Source of the DNA: Streptomyces malaysiensis subsp. samsunensis
GTDB taxonomy: Bacteria > Actinomycetota > Actinomycetes > Streptomycetales > Streptomycetaceae
Direction: 5' to 3'
DNA length: 64,000 bases
NCBI RefSeq assembly: GCF_024519315.1
Contig: NZ_JANIIC010000004.1
Coordinates: 124,001-188,000 of the forward strand
The position numbers and the translations under genes were made by a program. Below, in pieces: positions 53,916 to 61,776 of this stretch; position 1 is the stretch's first letter; each line of letters starts with the position of its first letter. The notes below the pieces were generated by a model. It was given only the letters and a program-made list of their open reading frames with translations, made no database searches and had not been told where the DNA came from.

Positions 53916-54824
53916 CTACGGCCTGGGCTTGTCGGCGAACACCCACCGGTTGCCCGCCAGCGCGTCATTCTCCTCGGGCAGTGGCCCGCGTCCGTGCCGA
54001 TGGGTGAAGTCGAAGGGGGTATGGACCGATGTGGACCAGCCCTTGCCGGCCAGATCACCCGCGGAGTCGGGCCGCGGCTCGCGGGCGAACAGGTTGAGCA
54101 GGTCGATGCCGATCTGGTGTTTCGTCGCGGTGTAGAGCGGGCTGTCGCGGTATTCCAGCAGGTCCTTGTCCAGCTTGACCTCGAACGCCAGAGCGCTGCC
54201 TCCCGCGCTCAGCCGGTCGATCGCCTCGATGAGGTACGTCTCGGAGGCGTTGGGCAGGTAGAACAGCAACCCCTCGGCCAGCCAGACGCTCGGTGCGGCC
54301 GTGTCGAAACCGGCGTCGATCAGCGCGGTGACCCAGTCGGCGCGCAGATCGACCGGGATCGGAACGCGCGCCGCCTTCGGGGCGGCCGACAGTCCGTCGA
54401 GCACCTTGTGCTTGAACTCCAGCACACCTTCCCTGTCGATCTCGAAGACCACGCAGCCGGAAGGCCAATCGAGCCGGAACGCCCGCGAGTCCAACCCCGC
54501 CCCGAGCAGGACCACTTGGCGTGCGCCCCGCACATGCGCGGACCGGAGGAGAAAGTCGTCGAGGACCCTCGTCCGCAGACCGAAGTAACGCGCGAATCGC
54601 CCCCACAGCGGGTTCGCGTCGCCGTCCGGCACCTGCCGCATCCGGACCGGCCAGCCCGCGGACGCCGGTGCGGCCAGCACGAAGTGTTCCGCGTAGACGT
54701 CCCGTGCCAGGCTGTCGTGGCGGTGGGTCTCGATCGCCCGTGCCGCGGCGACCATGAGAGCGGTCAGGCCGACACCCCCTTCCACACCTTCCACACCGGT
54801 GTTCCGATGCGCTGTGCCGACCAT
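53916..54824 (-). CDS. Class I SAM-dependent methyltransferase (TcmP/leucine carboxyl methyltransferase type)
   Basis: A 302-residue protein of the TcmP/PPM1-like family: LTALMVAAARAIETHR at the start, SAM motif VVLLGAGLDSRAFRL, VWLAEGLLFYLP and a late LFAREPRPD region. Such enzymes methylate carboxyl groups of natural products (TcmP) or proteins. ATG 54824 is chosen because GGGAGG stands four to five bases upstream; earlier in-frame ATGs lack one. It lies downstream of the alcohol dehydrogenase, on the same strand with an 86-bp gap, and could be the tailoring enzyme of the furan-type gene set. Confidence 0.9.
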   Translation of the reverse strand: MVGTAHRNTGVEGVEGGVGLTALMVAAARAIETHRHDSLARDVYAEHFVLAAPASAGWPVRMRQVPDGDANPLWGRFARYFGLRTRVLDDFLLRSAHVRGARQVVLLGAGLDSRAFRLDWPSGCVVFEIDREGVLEFKHKVLDGLSAAPKAARVPIPVDLRADWVTALIDAGFDTAAPSVWLAEGLLFYLPNASETYLIEAIDRLSAGGSALAFEVKLDKDLLEYRDSPLYTATKHQIGIDLLNLFAREPRPDSAGDLAGKGWSTSVHTPFDFTHRHGRGPLPEENDALAGNRWVFADKPRP

Positions 54825-54910
54825 GTGGCCTCCCGTGGGGCGAGTAGAGAGCATGAACAGCGAAGAATGTGCATGAGGGGCATGAGGGGTCCGCGGTGAA
54901 CGCGGGACGC

Positions 54911-56014
54911 TCATCGGGCCCTCCCCTCAGGAACCAGGACGGGTTTGACCACGCGGCCCGCCTCACAGTCGCGTTCGGCCTGGTTGATGTCGGCGAGCGG
55001 GTACGTACGGATCAACTGGTCGAAGGGAAACCGCCCGGCCTGCCACAGCCCGGTCAGCCGCGGAATCAGCAGTCCCGGCACCGCGTCCCCCTCGCAGATA
55101 TGGGAGATCCTCCGGCCGCGGTCCAGCGTCCCCGGCTCGAGCGGCAGCGCGGTGTGGAGCCGCGCCACCAGGCCGAGGTGGCCGGTCGGGCGCAAGGCCC
55201 GCAGCGCGTCGTTGATCAGCTGGGCGGAGCCCGTGGTGTCCAGCGCGTACTGCGCACCGCCGTCGGTCAGTTGCGCGATGCGGCCGGGCAGGTCGGCCGA
55301 TGCGGCGTGCAGCGGGATCGCGCTGAGCCGCTCGGCGAGGGCCAGCCGTTCGGGGTGCTGGTCGACGGCCACGGTCACCGCCCCGGCAGCGGTGGCCGCC
55401 ATCACCGCGGCCAGGCCCACCGCCCCCGCCCCGAAGACCGCGACGCTGTCGCCGGGGCCGGCGCGGAAGGAGTTGAAGACCGCTCCGGAACCGGTGAGGA
55501 AGCCGCAGCCGAGCGGTCCGAGGAGTTCGACCGGCAGCGAGGGATCGACCCGGACGGCGTTACGAGCCGGGACCATCGCGTACTCGGCGAAGGAGGACTG
55601 GCCGAACCACCGGGGGGCCAATTCGGCTCCGGCCGCGTCGGTGAACCGCGCCGCGTTCTCCTCGCGCCCTCCGAAGAGGTTGAGCGTGGCGAAGGAGTCA
55701 CAGTAGGCGGGGGCCGCGCCCACGCAGTTCCGGCAACGTCCACAGGAGTCGAAGCTCAGCACCACATGGTCGCCGACGTTCAGGCCGGTGTCCTGGCCGC
55801 CCGTCTCCACCACGACCCCGGACCCCTCGTGGCCGAGCACCGCGGGCAGCGGTGAGCGGCCCGCCGAGCGCCGGACCGCGAGATCGGTCCGGCACATCCC
55901 GCAGCCCGCGATCCGGACCAGGATCTCGCCGTCGGCCGGTCCCTCGCTCAGGATCACCTCCTCGATGGCGAATCGGCTCTCGTACGAGCGCAGTACCGCC
56001 GCACCGAACCTCAT
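54911..56014 (-). CDS. Zinc-dependent alcohol dehydrogenase (aryl-alcohol type)
   Basis: A 367-residue MDR dehydrogenase: catalytic zinc C41 (CGMCRTD) and H62-E63 (GHEGSG); structural zinc C91, C94, C97 and C105. GFLTGSGAVFNSF and VFGAGAVGLAAVMAA resemble aryl/benzyl alcohol dehydrogenases (XylB-like), which interconvert aromatic alcohols and aldehydes. ATG 56014 begins two bases after the stop of the deleted ALDH gene, indicating coupled translation. In this operon a furan alcohol/aldehyde is an attractive substrate. Confidence 0.93.
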   Translation of the reverse strand: MRFGAAVLRSYESRFAIEEVILSEGPADGEILVRIAGCGMCRTDLAVRRSAGRSPLPAVLGHEGSGVVVETGGQDTGLNVGDHVVLSFDSCGRCRNCVGAAPAYCDSFATLNLFGGREENAARFTDAAGAELAPRWFGQSSFAEYAMVPARNAVRVDPSLPVELLGPLGCGFLTGSGAVFNSFRAGPGDSVAVFGAGAVGLAAVMAATAAGAVTVAVDQHPERLALAERLSAIPLHAASADLPGRIAQLTDGGAQYALDTTGSAQLINDALRALRPTGHLGLVARLHTALPLEPGTLDRGRRISHICEGDAVPGLLIPRLTGLWQAGRFPFDQLIRTYPLADINQAERDCEAGRVVKPVLVPEGRAR

Positions 56015-56016
56015 CC

Positions 56017-56421
56017 TCACCTCTTGTCCGGACAGTGCACGACGAACGGCCTGGGATTCCCATAGAGCCCCCACGGCCCGCCCGCGACGCCGACACCGCT
56101 GTCCTTGATGCCCGCGAAGGGCCGGGCGGGGGAGGTTTCGGCGTGGTGGTGGATCCACGCCGTGCCGCACTCCAGCCGGTCGGCCCCGGCCGACTCCACG
56201 GCGTCGGCCGCCGCGCGCGACGCGGCGGTGCGGGCGACGGGGTCGGCCAGCCGGCCGCGCCAGGCATCGTGGGCCCGGCCGACGACGGCGTCCCACTCGT
56301 CCGGCCGCTGGTCGGGAGCCTCGTCGAAGGCTTCGCCCGGTGCCGGATCGAGGACAGCGAAGCACTCGTCGTGGGTTCCCGGGGTGCGACGGATCCGGCG
56401 TATCGGCATGCCGGCGGTCAT
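56017..56421 (-). pseudogene. Miniature aldehyde dehydrogenase with in-frame internal deletion
   Basis: The 134-codon frame joins two ends of an ALDH. Residues 1-76 resemble the N-terminus (CFAVLDPAPGEAFDEAPD, ARTAASRAAADAVE). Residues 77-134 match the C-terminus (ADRLECGTAWIHHHAETS, PFAGIKDSGVG, GPWGLYGNP). About 330-350 residues with the NAD site and catalytic cysteine are missing. The frame is intact across the join, the ATG overlaps the mfnB stop by four bases, and the stop is two bases from the next ATG. So it may still be translated, if only to couple its neighbours, but cannot be an active ALDH. Confidence 0.8.
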
Positions 56422-57194
56422 CCCGCGGCGGCGACGGCGGCCGCGTATTCCCGGGCATGCCGGTCCATCTCCGCCCGGAAGGCGGCCACCAGGTGCGGCT
56501 GAATCCTGCCGGTGTCCCGGTCGCCCCCCTCGCAGACCGCCCCGCGCACCCCCACGATGTCCGTGCCGATGCGGGTCAGCGCGCCCAGGTCGCCCACCTT
56601 GACACTGCCCGCGAGGGCGGCGAGCAGACCGGCGTCGTGGGCCAGCCGGACGAACTCCGCGCAGACGTCGTGCGGAACGTGGTCGAACAGCCGTGTCCCG
56701 TCCTTGATCGCGGTGTCGAGCATGGCGGCGTCGGAACCGGAACGGCGGGCGATATCGGGCACCGCGAGCGGATTGACACAGCCGATCCGGTGGGCGTCGG
56801 CGTAGCCGGAGGCGACGACGAACGCGTCCGGCCGATAGTCCTTCACCGCCCGAACGACCCCTCGCATGACATCGACGGCCTGCTCGGGCGTGGTGCATCC
56901 GTAGAGGCCGACCTTGATATAGGTGGCTCCCGAGACCGCCGCACCGAGCGCCGCCTGGGCCACCGTGCCGGGCTTGTACGGTACGTCTCCCACGGTGGCG
57001 GACACCGGCTTGTCCGCCGGGACGACGTCGCGGATCTGCCGGATGACCCATGGGAAGTTCGCGCCGAGTGAGCCCTCGTCGGGCTTCTTGACATCGACGA
57101 TGTCGAGGTGCTCTGCCGCCCTTTCGCAGCCGAGGGCCTCCTCGACGCTGTCCGGGGAGATGAGAAGCAACAACGTGGATTCCTTCCACTGCAT
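56418..57194 (-). CDS. mfnB: (5-formylfuran-3-yl)methyl phosphate synthase (MfnB family)
   Basis: A 258-residue UPF0264/DUF556 TIM-barrel protein. MfnB of methanogens condenses two glyceraldehyde 3-phosphates into 4-(hydroxymethyl)-2-furancarboxaldehyde phosphate for methanofuran. Its four catalytic residues (Lys27, Lys85, Asp151, Lys155) appear here at K36, K94, D160 and K164, a constant offset of nine. Typical segments are [34 protein letters not shown] and YIKVGLYG. Streptomyces make no methanofuran, so a furan natural product or signal is suggested. It heads a minus-strand operon with the ALDH remnant, alcohol dehydrogenase and perhaps the methyltransferase. The ribosome site before ATG 57194 is weak. 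Confidence 0.92.
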   Translation of the reverse strand: MQWKESTLLLLISPDSVEEALGCERAAEHLDIVDVKKPDEGSLGANFPWVIRQIRDVVPADKPVSATVGDVPYKPGTVAQAALGAAVSGATYIKVGLYGCTTPEQAVDVMRGVVRAVKDYRPDAFVVASGYADAHRIGCVNPLAVPDIARRSGSDAAMLDTAIKDGTRLFDHVPHDVCAEFVRLAHDAGLLAALAGSVKVGDLGALTRIGTDIVGVRGAVCEGGDRDTGRIQPHLVAAFRAEMDRHAREYAAAVAAAG

Positions 57195-57558
57195 GTCCAC
57201 CCGCCGAGGGCAGGCATGCGGAGTCGTTTGGATCACGCGCGGTCTGCTCATCATTGCGGCGACCCATGGCCACCGGCAGGGCGCGCGGAGTCCGAAAGGG
57301 TCACTGCCAGGAGTGTTCACGCCCCCCCCAGTGCGCCTTTTCCGCCGGTTCGAATCAGCCGCGGGCAAGATGCACGTGGCCGATTCGCCGCTTCCCTCTT
57401 TTACGGCACCCTTTTACGGCACCGAGCTGTTGTGCGGCATCCTTCTGTTCGGGTTCGGCCCGTGTGGAGGGCCGGGGCGCCGTCCGCGGGGGTGCTCATG
57501 GCGTCGTGCGTCCCGCGGTGACGGGCGTCCGCGTACGACAGAAAGGGACAGCTCGAAG
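57195..57558. other. Intergenic region between divergent mfnB and GNAT genes
   Basis: No gene seen in 364 bp. It should contain promoters for both directions. A tandem 13-bp repeat lies at 57398-57423. A ribosome site GAAAGGGA (57541-57548) precedes the acetyltransferase. An eight-C tract occurs near 57321-57328. Confidence 0.5.
57398..57423. repeat. Tandem 13-bp direct repeat in promoter region
   Basis: CTTTTACGGCACC occurs twice head to tail without interruption (57398-57410 and 57411-57423), in the AT-richest part of the gap between mfnB and the GNAT gene. Such perfect adjacent copies look like a regulator's direct-repeat site (for example of a SARP-type activator, though spacing of 13 rather than 11 bp is unusual) or a recent duplication. 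Confidence 0.8.
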
Positions 57559-58266
57559 ATGAACCACGACGACCTGGCACTGGACGATCCGGTGGGTCAG
57601 TCGCTCCGCGGCCGGCACGCGCGTTTCGCCCGCCGACTCGGCCGGGCCGCCGCTTACCAGAGGGAAGTGGCGACCTTCTCCACGGTGTCCGCCGACCCGG
57701 ACGCGGCGGAATGGGCCGACCTGGCCGGGTTGCTCGGGTCGGGCGAACTCGCCGACCTGTTCAGCTGTCCGGCCACCGCGCCGCCGGACTGGGGGCCGGC
57801 CTTCCGCCTCGAGGGCCGCCAGATGATCCGGCCCGGCATGGCCCGGTCCGACCACCGCCATACGGAGACCGGGACCGATACCGGTGTGGTCGAACTTGGC
57901 GCGGACAGCGTGCCCGAGATGCTCGGCCTCGTCGCGCGGACCCGGCCGGGTCCGTTCTGGCCGCGCACCCATGAACTCGGCACCTATATCGGCATCCGCG
58001 ACAACGGCACGCTGGTGGCGATGGCGGGGGAGCGGCTGCGGCCTCCGGGCTGGACCGAGATCAGCGCCGTATGCACCGCTCCCGAGGCACGAGGCCGGGG
58101 CCACGCCGCACGTCTGGTCGGTGCGCTCGTCGCCCGGATCGCGGTCCGCGGCGAACGTCCCTTCCTGCACGTGGCCGAGACGAACACCGGCGCGATCGCA
58201 CTGTATGAGCGGCTCGGCTTCACCACCCGCAAGCAGGTGACCTTTCGGGGGTTCCGCACACCGTGA
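57559..58266 (+). CDS. GNAT family N-acetyltransferase
   Basis: A 235-residue protein with an N-terminal helical part and a C-terminal GNAT domain (FR47-like). The acetyl-CoA pyrophosphate loop is APEARGRGHAARL, followed by VAETNTGAIALYERLGFTTR, the motif B helix. ATG 57559 follows GAAAGGGA. The acceptor amine is unknown. It is divergent from the mfnB operon across a shared promoter region and might acetylate a product of it, but no direct evidence exists. Confidence 0.92.
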   Translation: MNHDDLALDDPVGQSLRGRHARFARRLGRAAAYQREVATFSTVSADPDAAEWADLAGLLGSGELADLFSCPATAPPDWGPAFRLEGRQMIRPGMARSDHRHTETGTDTGVVELGADSVPEMLGLVARTRPGPFWPRTHELGTYIGIRDNGTLVAMAGERLRPPGWTEISAVCTAPEARGRGHAARLVGALVARIAVRGERPFLHVAETNTGAIALYERLGFTTRKQVTFRGFRTP

Positions 58267-58363
58267 TGGCTCCCGGCCCCCGAGAGCCGCCTGAACCGAG
58301 ATGCCGGGCGAACGGCCACCAGCCGGATCAGCATGGTCACCGGCTCCGGGGCGCCCGCGGTTC

Positions 58364-58939
58364 TCATCGTTTCGGTCCTGCCGCGGCGTAGAGGATCGTG
58401 CCGACGATGAGCAGGATGAGCGCTGTCCATGTGCCCGCCGCCGTACCGGGGGGCAGCAGCGGCCAGCCGGCGATTCTTCCGGTGATTCCGGTGGGGGCCG
58501 GGACGAAGAGGGCGAAGGCGACCCAGCCGAGGAGCGGGACCCAGGCATGGGACGCGCCGCATACCGCAGCACCCAGCCCGGCGAGGCCGGCCATGCCCGC
58601 ACTGTCGCGGATGATGAACGCGGCCGGAGCGAGTTCGGAGCCTGCCGCTTGGGAGGCCATCAGCCCCGCGCCGATGAGCGTGCCGATCAGGAGTATGTGC
58701 GCCGCTCGACGCGGGGCCCACCGGATCGCGGCCGTTCGTTCCAGTGCGACGTCCGGACCCCCGAGTCCGACCGCGGCCGCGGCTACTCCGGCGGCGAGGA
58801 CCAGGGCGGCGATGCGGGGGCCGGCTGCCAGGCCCTCCTCTCCTCGGGTGAGGGCCCACACCACCAGCAGGATGAGTGTCAGAGCCGCGGCCGAGGCCGG
58901 TGCCTGCCGGGACCGCGCGTACAGCATCAGCCATCTCAT
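58364..58939 (-). CDS. Integral membrane protein, ABC-2 permease-like, orphan
   Basis: A 191-residue protein with about six hydrophobic segments, beginning [12 protein letters not shown], a start seen in small ABC-2-type membrane subunits that work with GntR and ATPase genes. Neither partner is near. The start at 58939 fits the hydrophobicity pattern; the longer frame upstream runs through an antisense gene relic. The lone position suggests a leftover subunit or an independent function. Convergent with the GNAT gene. Confidence 0.72.
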   Translation of the reverse strand: MRWLMLYARSRQAPASAAALTLILLVVWALTRGEEGLAAGPRIAALVLAAGVAAAAVGLGGPDVALERTAAIRWAPRRAAHILLIGTLIGAGLMASQAAGSELAPAAFIIRDSAGMAGLAGLGAAVCGASHAWVPLLGWVAFALFVPAPTGITGRIAGWPLLPPGTAAGTWTALILLIVGTILYAAAGPKR

Positions 58940-58945
58940 CGGGCC

Positions 58946-59116
58946 GTGACCCCCGCCAGCACGTTCATGCCTCGCCCCACCGAGGTCGACCACGTGTTGG
59001 CCTCCCTCGCCGCACAGGGCCGGCGGTACGGACTCACCACTGAGCTGCTCGACGCCGCCGTCGTCCGCCTCAGGCTCCATGACCGGCAGGTGCTTGCCGC
59101 CCGCGACCAGCAATGA
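58946..59116 (+). pseudogene. C-terminal relic of 2-dehydropantoate 2-reductase (PanE/ApbA-like)
   Basis: The last 50 codons of a plus-strand frame read [20 protein letters not shown] and [17 protein letters not shown]. This fits the conserved C-terminal helices of ketopantoate reductases (RPTEVDH and a following helix with a conserved hydrophobic pattern). The NADP-binding domain is missing, and upstream sequence belongs to the oppositely oriented membrane gene. It is taken as a gene remnant, with the adjacent pyrG piece evidence of past rearrangement. Confidence 0.65.
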
Positions 59117-59151
59117 ACCTGGGCGGGGCGGCGCCCGTCCGTACCCGCGGC

Positions 59152-59245
59152 TATGACGAGGACCTCACCATGCTGGAAGGGGTTCATCGTGCCCCGGTCG
59201 ACGTTCTGGTACGGGGCGAGCTTCTGCATAGTGACCCGCGGGGGC
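59152..59245 (-). pseudogene. N-terminal fragment of CTP synthase (pyrG-like)
   Basis: On the minus strand about 30 codons encode [19 protein letters not shown] followed by PFQHGEVLV. This is nearly the invariant CTP synthase segment around [23 protein letters not shown], with three or four replacements. No other part of the enzyme is present within the next few hundred bases in either direction. The fragment therefore records a short transposed or decayed copy, not a functional gene. Confidence 0.7.
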
Positions 59246-59555
59246 GCGAACGCCCCGGCGGTGATGCGCACCCCCAAGGCAGGCGGCGAGTCGCCCCGTC
59301 GGGCATCTCGTGAACGGCGGGCCCAGGTGATGGGTTTATGGGTATATCGGCTGGCTTGTTCGCTCTGTGCTCTCTGGCGGGCGTCGATCAGAGCGCCGTT
59401 CCGCGTCCTATCCTGCGGTCGTCCTGCCGGGCTCGTCTCCTGGCGATGCGAAGGGAGACCCCGGGCCAGCCGGTCGAGCATGGGCCCGGAAATCTCCCTC
59501 GCGCTTGTCGGAGCCGTTGTCCATCTCGCTGACGACCGAGGAGAACGACCAGCTC
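59246..59555. other. Gene-poor interval before small membrane gene
   Basis: About 310 bp with no supported gene; reading frames here lack ribosome sites and recognisable similarity. The stretch around GGGTTTATGGGTATATCGG near 59332-59350 is AT-rich and could hold a promoter for the gene at 59556. Confidence 0.4.
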
Positions 59556-59765
59556 ATGACATCTGACGACCGTACCCGAGTCGGCGATCCGAGGGGCACA
59601 CGGATGCTCGGCTGGGTCACAGCACTCACCGGGCTGGTGGCGATCGTGGCCGTCGTCGCCTTGGCGTTCATGGGCCACTCCGAAGCCGCGATCGCGACCG
59701 GCGCCGTCGGCACCAGCGCGACCGCTGTCGGCGGTCTCCAGATCACGGTGAACGTCCGCCACTGA
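59556..59765 (+). CDS. Small single-helix membrane protein, 69 residues
   Basis: Polar N-terminus (MTSDDRTRVGDPRGTR), one or two hydrophobic stretches (MLGWVTALTGLVAIVAVVALAFMG and a Gly/Ala/Thr-rich second one) and a short tail. GAGGAG lies 12 bases before the ATG at 59556. The likely topology is one or two membrane passes. It is not recognised; the second stretch (AAIATGAVGTSATAVGG) resembles holin-like or phage-type small membrane proteins only in general character. Flanked by relics upstream and a convergent dehydrogenase downstream. Confidence 0.6.
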   Translation: MTSDDRTRVGDPRGTRMLGWVTALTGLVAIVAVVALAFMGHSEAAIATGAVGTSATAVGGLQITVNVRH

Positions 59766-59904
59766 GCCGGTTGCTTGACCGCTGAGGTGGAATCGCTCCT
59801 CCATGCCGGCCGTTACGCGGTGCGGGCGGGCGTGCCCGAGCGGAATCCATCGCGCCCGGGAACCATTCGAACCGGACTCGCGGGACGGCGGGCATCGGTG
59901 CTGC

Positions 59905-61023
59905 TCAGTCCAGGACGAAGGTGCCGCCCGCGGCCGTCGCCAGGTCGGGCCCGAGGGCGGCCGCCGGCGTCCAGGCGCCGGGGATGCCGACGCCACGGGC
60001 CAGCAGTTCGGTGACGGTGGCGGTGACGTCGGCCGTGTAGTCCATGCCGTCGCCGGCGCGGAGCCATCCTTCGCGCCGGGTGCCGTCCGCCCACTCGACG
60101 ACGGCGTGCCCCCACGAGTGCTCGCGCGGACGGGGTGCGGCCTTCTTGATCCGTACCCGGCCGAGCCGGTCGACGGCGAGGCGTCGCAACGCCGGAACGG
60201 ACAGCAGGCGGCCCAGCGGCGGGAGCAGGGCACGCATCAGCGGAGAGGTCGGCGCGAGAGCGGAAGTGGCGGTGACGAACGGCGCTCCGCTCACCGCATG
60301 CGCCGCGATGAGCTCGCCGGACGCGACCCCCGCCGACTTCGCCGACTCCCCGTCCGGGAAGGCGAGTCGCCGCGGGTCGGCGCCGAGGCGCGACGTCACC
60401 AGCCGCCCGTTCTCGTACCGCCGCCCGCCGGTGGTGAGCGCGTCCACGAGGCTTGCCGCAAGTGCGGCGCCGAGCACACCCGCCTCGACGGCCACCGAGG
60501 CCACGGAGTCGACCCGCGCCCGGTGCGGCGCGGGCCGCCCTTCGCACAGCTTCGCCACCACCGCCTCCGTCGCCAGCACACCGAATCCGGCGCCGGTGAC
60601 CAGGGTGCTGCCCGCCCGCACCGCTTCGTCGTGCAGGGCGAGCAGCCCCTCCACGGCGACCACGTCGTTGGCCTGGTCGACGTAGTGGCCGCCGGGCATG
60701 CAGGCACGGGCGATCACCGGTGCCGTGGCGGCGTAAGCGCCCATCGTGTTCACCACCACCCGCGGGCGCTCTCGCATGATCTCGTCCGCGATCCGCTCGG
60801 CCGAGTCGGCGACGACGACCTTCATGCCCCCGGGCAGACCGGCTTCGGCCCCGGCGGCGACCATCCGCTCCCGGCTGCGCCCGACCGGCACGACCGTCAG
60901 CCCCCGCGCGGCCAGCCGCGCGGTCACGCCCCGGCCGACACGGCCGGTCGCCCCGACTATCCATACCTCGTCGTTCGTCCTGCTCTCGTCTGTCGTCCTG
61001 CCGGTCCCGCTGATCTCGGTCAT
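59905..61023 (-). CDS. Saccharopine dehydrogenase-like NAD(P)-binding protein
   Basis: A 372-residue protein with an N-terminal Rossmann domain (VWIVGATGRVGRGVTARLA) and a saccharopine-dehydrogenase/trans-acting enoyl reductase-like body (VVNTMGAYAATAPVIARACM, GGHYVDQANDVVAVEGLL, TLVTGAGFGVLATEAVVA). Members reduce small carbonyl or unsaturated substrates. ATG 61023 has AGGGTGA upstream. It is divergent from a TetR gene with repeated GACACAGTG motifs between them, so it is probably repressed by it. Confidence 0.9.
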   Translation of the reverse strand: MTEISGTGRTTDESRTNDEVWIVGATGRVGRGVTARLAARGLTVVPVGRSRERMVAAGAEAGLPGGMKVVVADSAERIADEIMRERPRVVVNTMGAYAATAPVIARACMPGGHYVDQANDVVAVEGLLALHDEAVRAGSTLVTGAGFGVLATEAVVAKLCEGRPAPHRARVDSVASVAVEAGVLGAALAASLVDALTTGGRRYENGRLVTSRLGADPRRLAFPDGESAKSAGVASGELIAAHAVSGAPFVTATSALAPTSPLMRALLPPLGRLLSVPALRRLAVDRLGRVRIKKAAPRPREHSWGHAVVEWADGTRREGWLRAGDGMDYTADVTATVTELLARGVGIPGAWTPAAALGPDLATAAGGTFVLD

Positions 61024-61078
61024 GCGAACGTCACCCTGCCTGCTCCGGGCCGCACCGGGGACGGGCGTCCCCAGTGAT

Positions 61079-61126
61079 GACACAGTGTGTCGTGAGTGCA
61101 GGCTAACACTGACGACACAGTGGGAC
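61079..61126. promoter_or_regulatory. Two GACACAGTG operators between divergent genes
   Basis: GACACAGTGTGTC (61079-61091) is a perfect 13-bp palindrome, and GACACAGTGGGAC (61114-61126) is a near copy 35 bp away. Both are preceded by GA(T/C). They fill the 124-bp gap between the saccharopine-dehydrogenase-like gene and the TetR gene. The TetR product is the probable binder. Inferred from symmetry and context. Confidence 0.7.
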
Positions 61127-61147
61127 ATCACCTGTTAGGGTCAACCC

Positions 61148-61714
61148 ATGGCGAGGTGGGATCCGGGCGCCGAGCAGCGCCTGAAGCGGGCGGCTCTTGA
61201 GCTGTACCTGGAGCGCGGCTACGACAACGTGACGGTGACCGATATCGCCGAGCGGGCCGGACTCACCCGGCGCTCCTACTTCCGCTACTTCCCGGACAAG
61301 CGCGAGGTCCTCTTCGGCGGCTCGGAGCTCCTGCCCCCGGCGTTGGCGGAGGCTGTCCTGGCGGCGGACCCGGACGCGGCTCCGCTCGCCGCCGTCCTCG
61401 ACGCGCTGGCGCGAGTCGGTGCCCAGCTCGTCGAGCAGGTGGACGGCGTGACGGAGCGCCGGGCGGTGATCGACGCCAGCCCGGAGTTGCAGGAGCGCGA
61501 ACGGACCAAGACGGCCGCGATCACCGAGGCGATCCGCGATGCCCTGATGCGGCGTCAGGTGAACACCGGGACGGCCGAACTGGTCGCACAGCTCGCCACG
61601 GTGGCCTTCGGCAACGCCTTCCGGCGCTGGATCGAGGCCGGGGGACATACGAGTTTCGGCAGCTGCCTGGACGCGGTGACCGATGAACTGCGAGCCGCCT
61701 TCGCCGGGATGTGA
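61148..61714 (+). CDS. TetR/AcrR family transcriptional regulator
   Basis: A 188-residue TetR protein: helix-turn-helix TVTDIAERAGLTRRSYFRYF (about residues 27-46) with the KREVLF start of the effector domain. MftR-like C-terminal region (NAFRRWIEAGG). ATG 61148 lies 22 bases from the nearer operator. It likely represses itself and the divergent dehydrogenase. Ligand unknown. Confidence 0.94.
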   Translation: MARWDPGAEQRLKRAALELYLERGYDNVTVTDIAERAGLTRRSYFRYFPDKREVLFGGSELLPPALAEAVLAADPDAAPLAAVLDALARVGAQLVEQVDGVTERRAVIDASPELQERERTKTAAITEAIRDALMRRQVNTGTAELVAQLATVAFGNAFRRWIEAGGHTSFGSCLDAVTDELRAAFAGM

Positions 61715-61776
61715 GCGGGACGCCTGACCGGCGCCATGACCGACGACCGGTCCGCGGCGGCAGGGGCGTGCTGCCG

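Noticed and set aside
57330..57370. A GGTTCGAATC stretch suggestive of a tRNA T-arm
   Set aside because: No acceptor, D or anticodon stem can be folded around it and there is no CCA end; it is an isolated match.
48936..59481. The 181-codon minus-strand frame at 58936-59481 as a real gene containing the CTP-synthase segment
   Set aside because: Only about 30 codons resemble CTP synthase; the rest is low-complexity, so the segment is treated as a relic.
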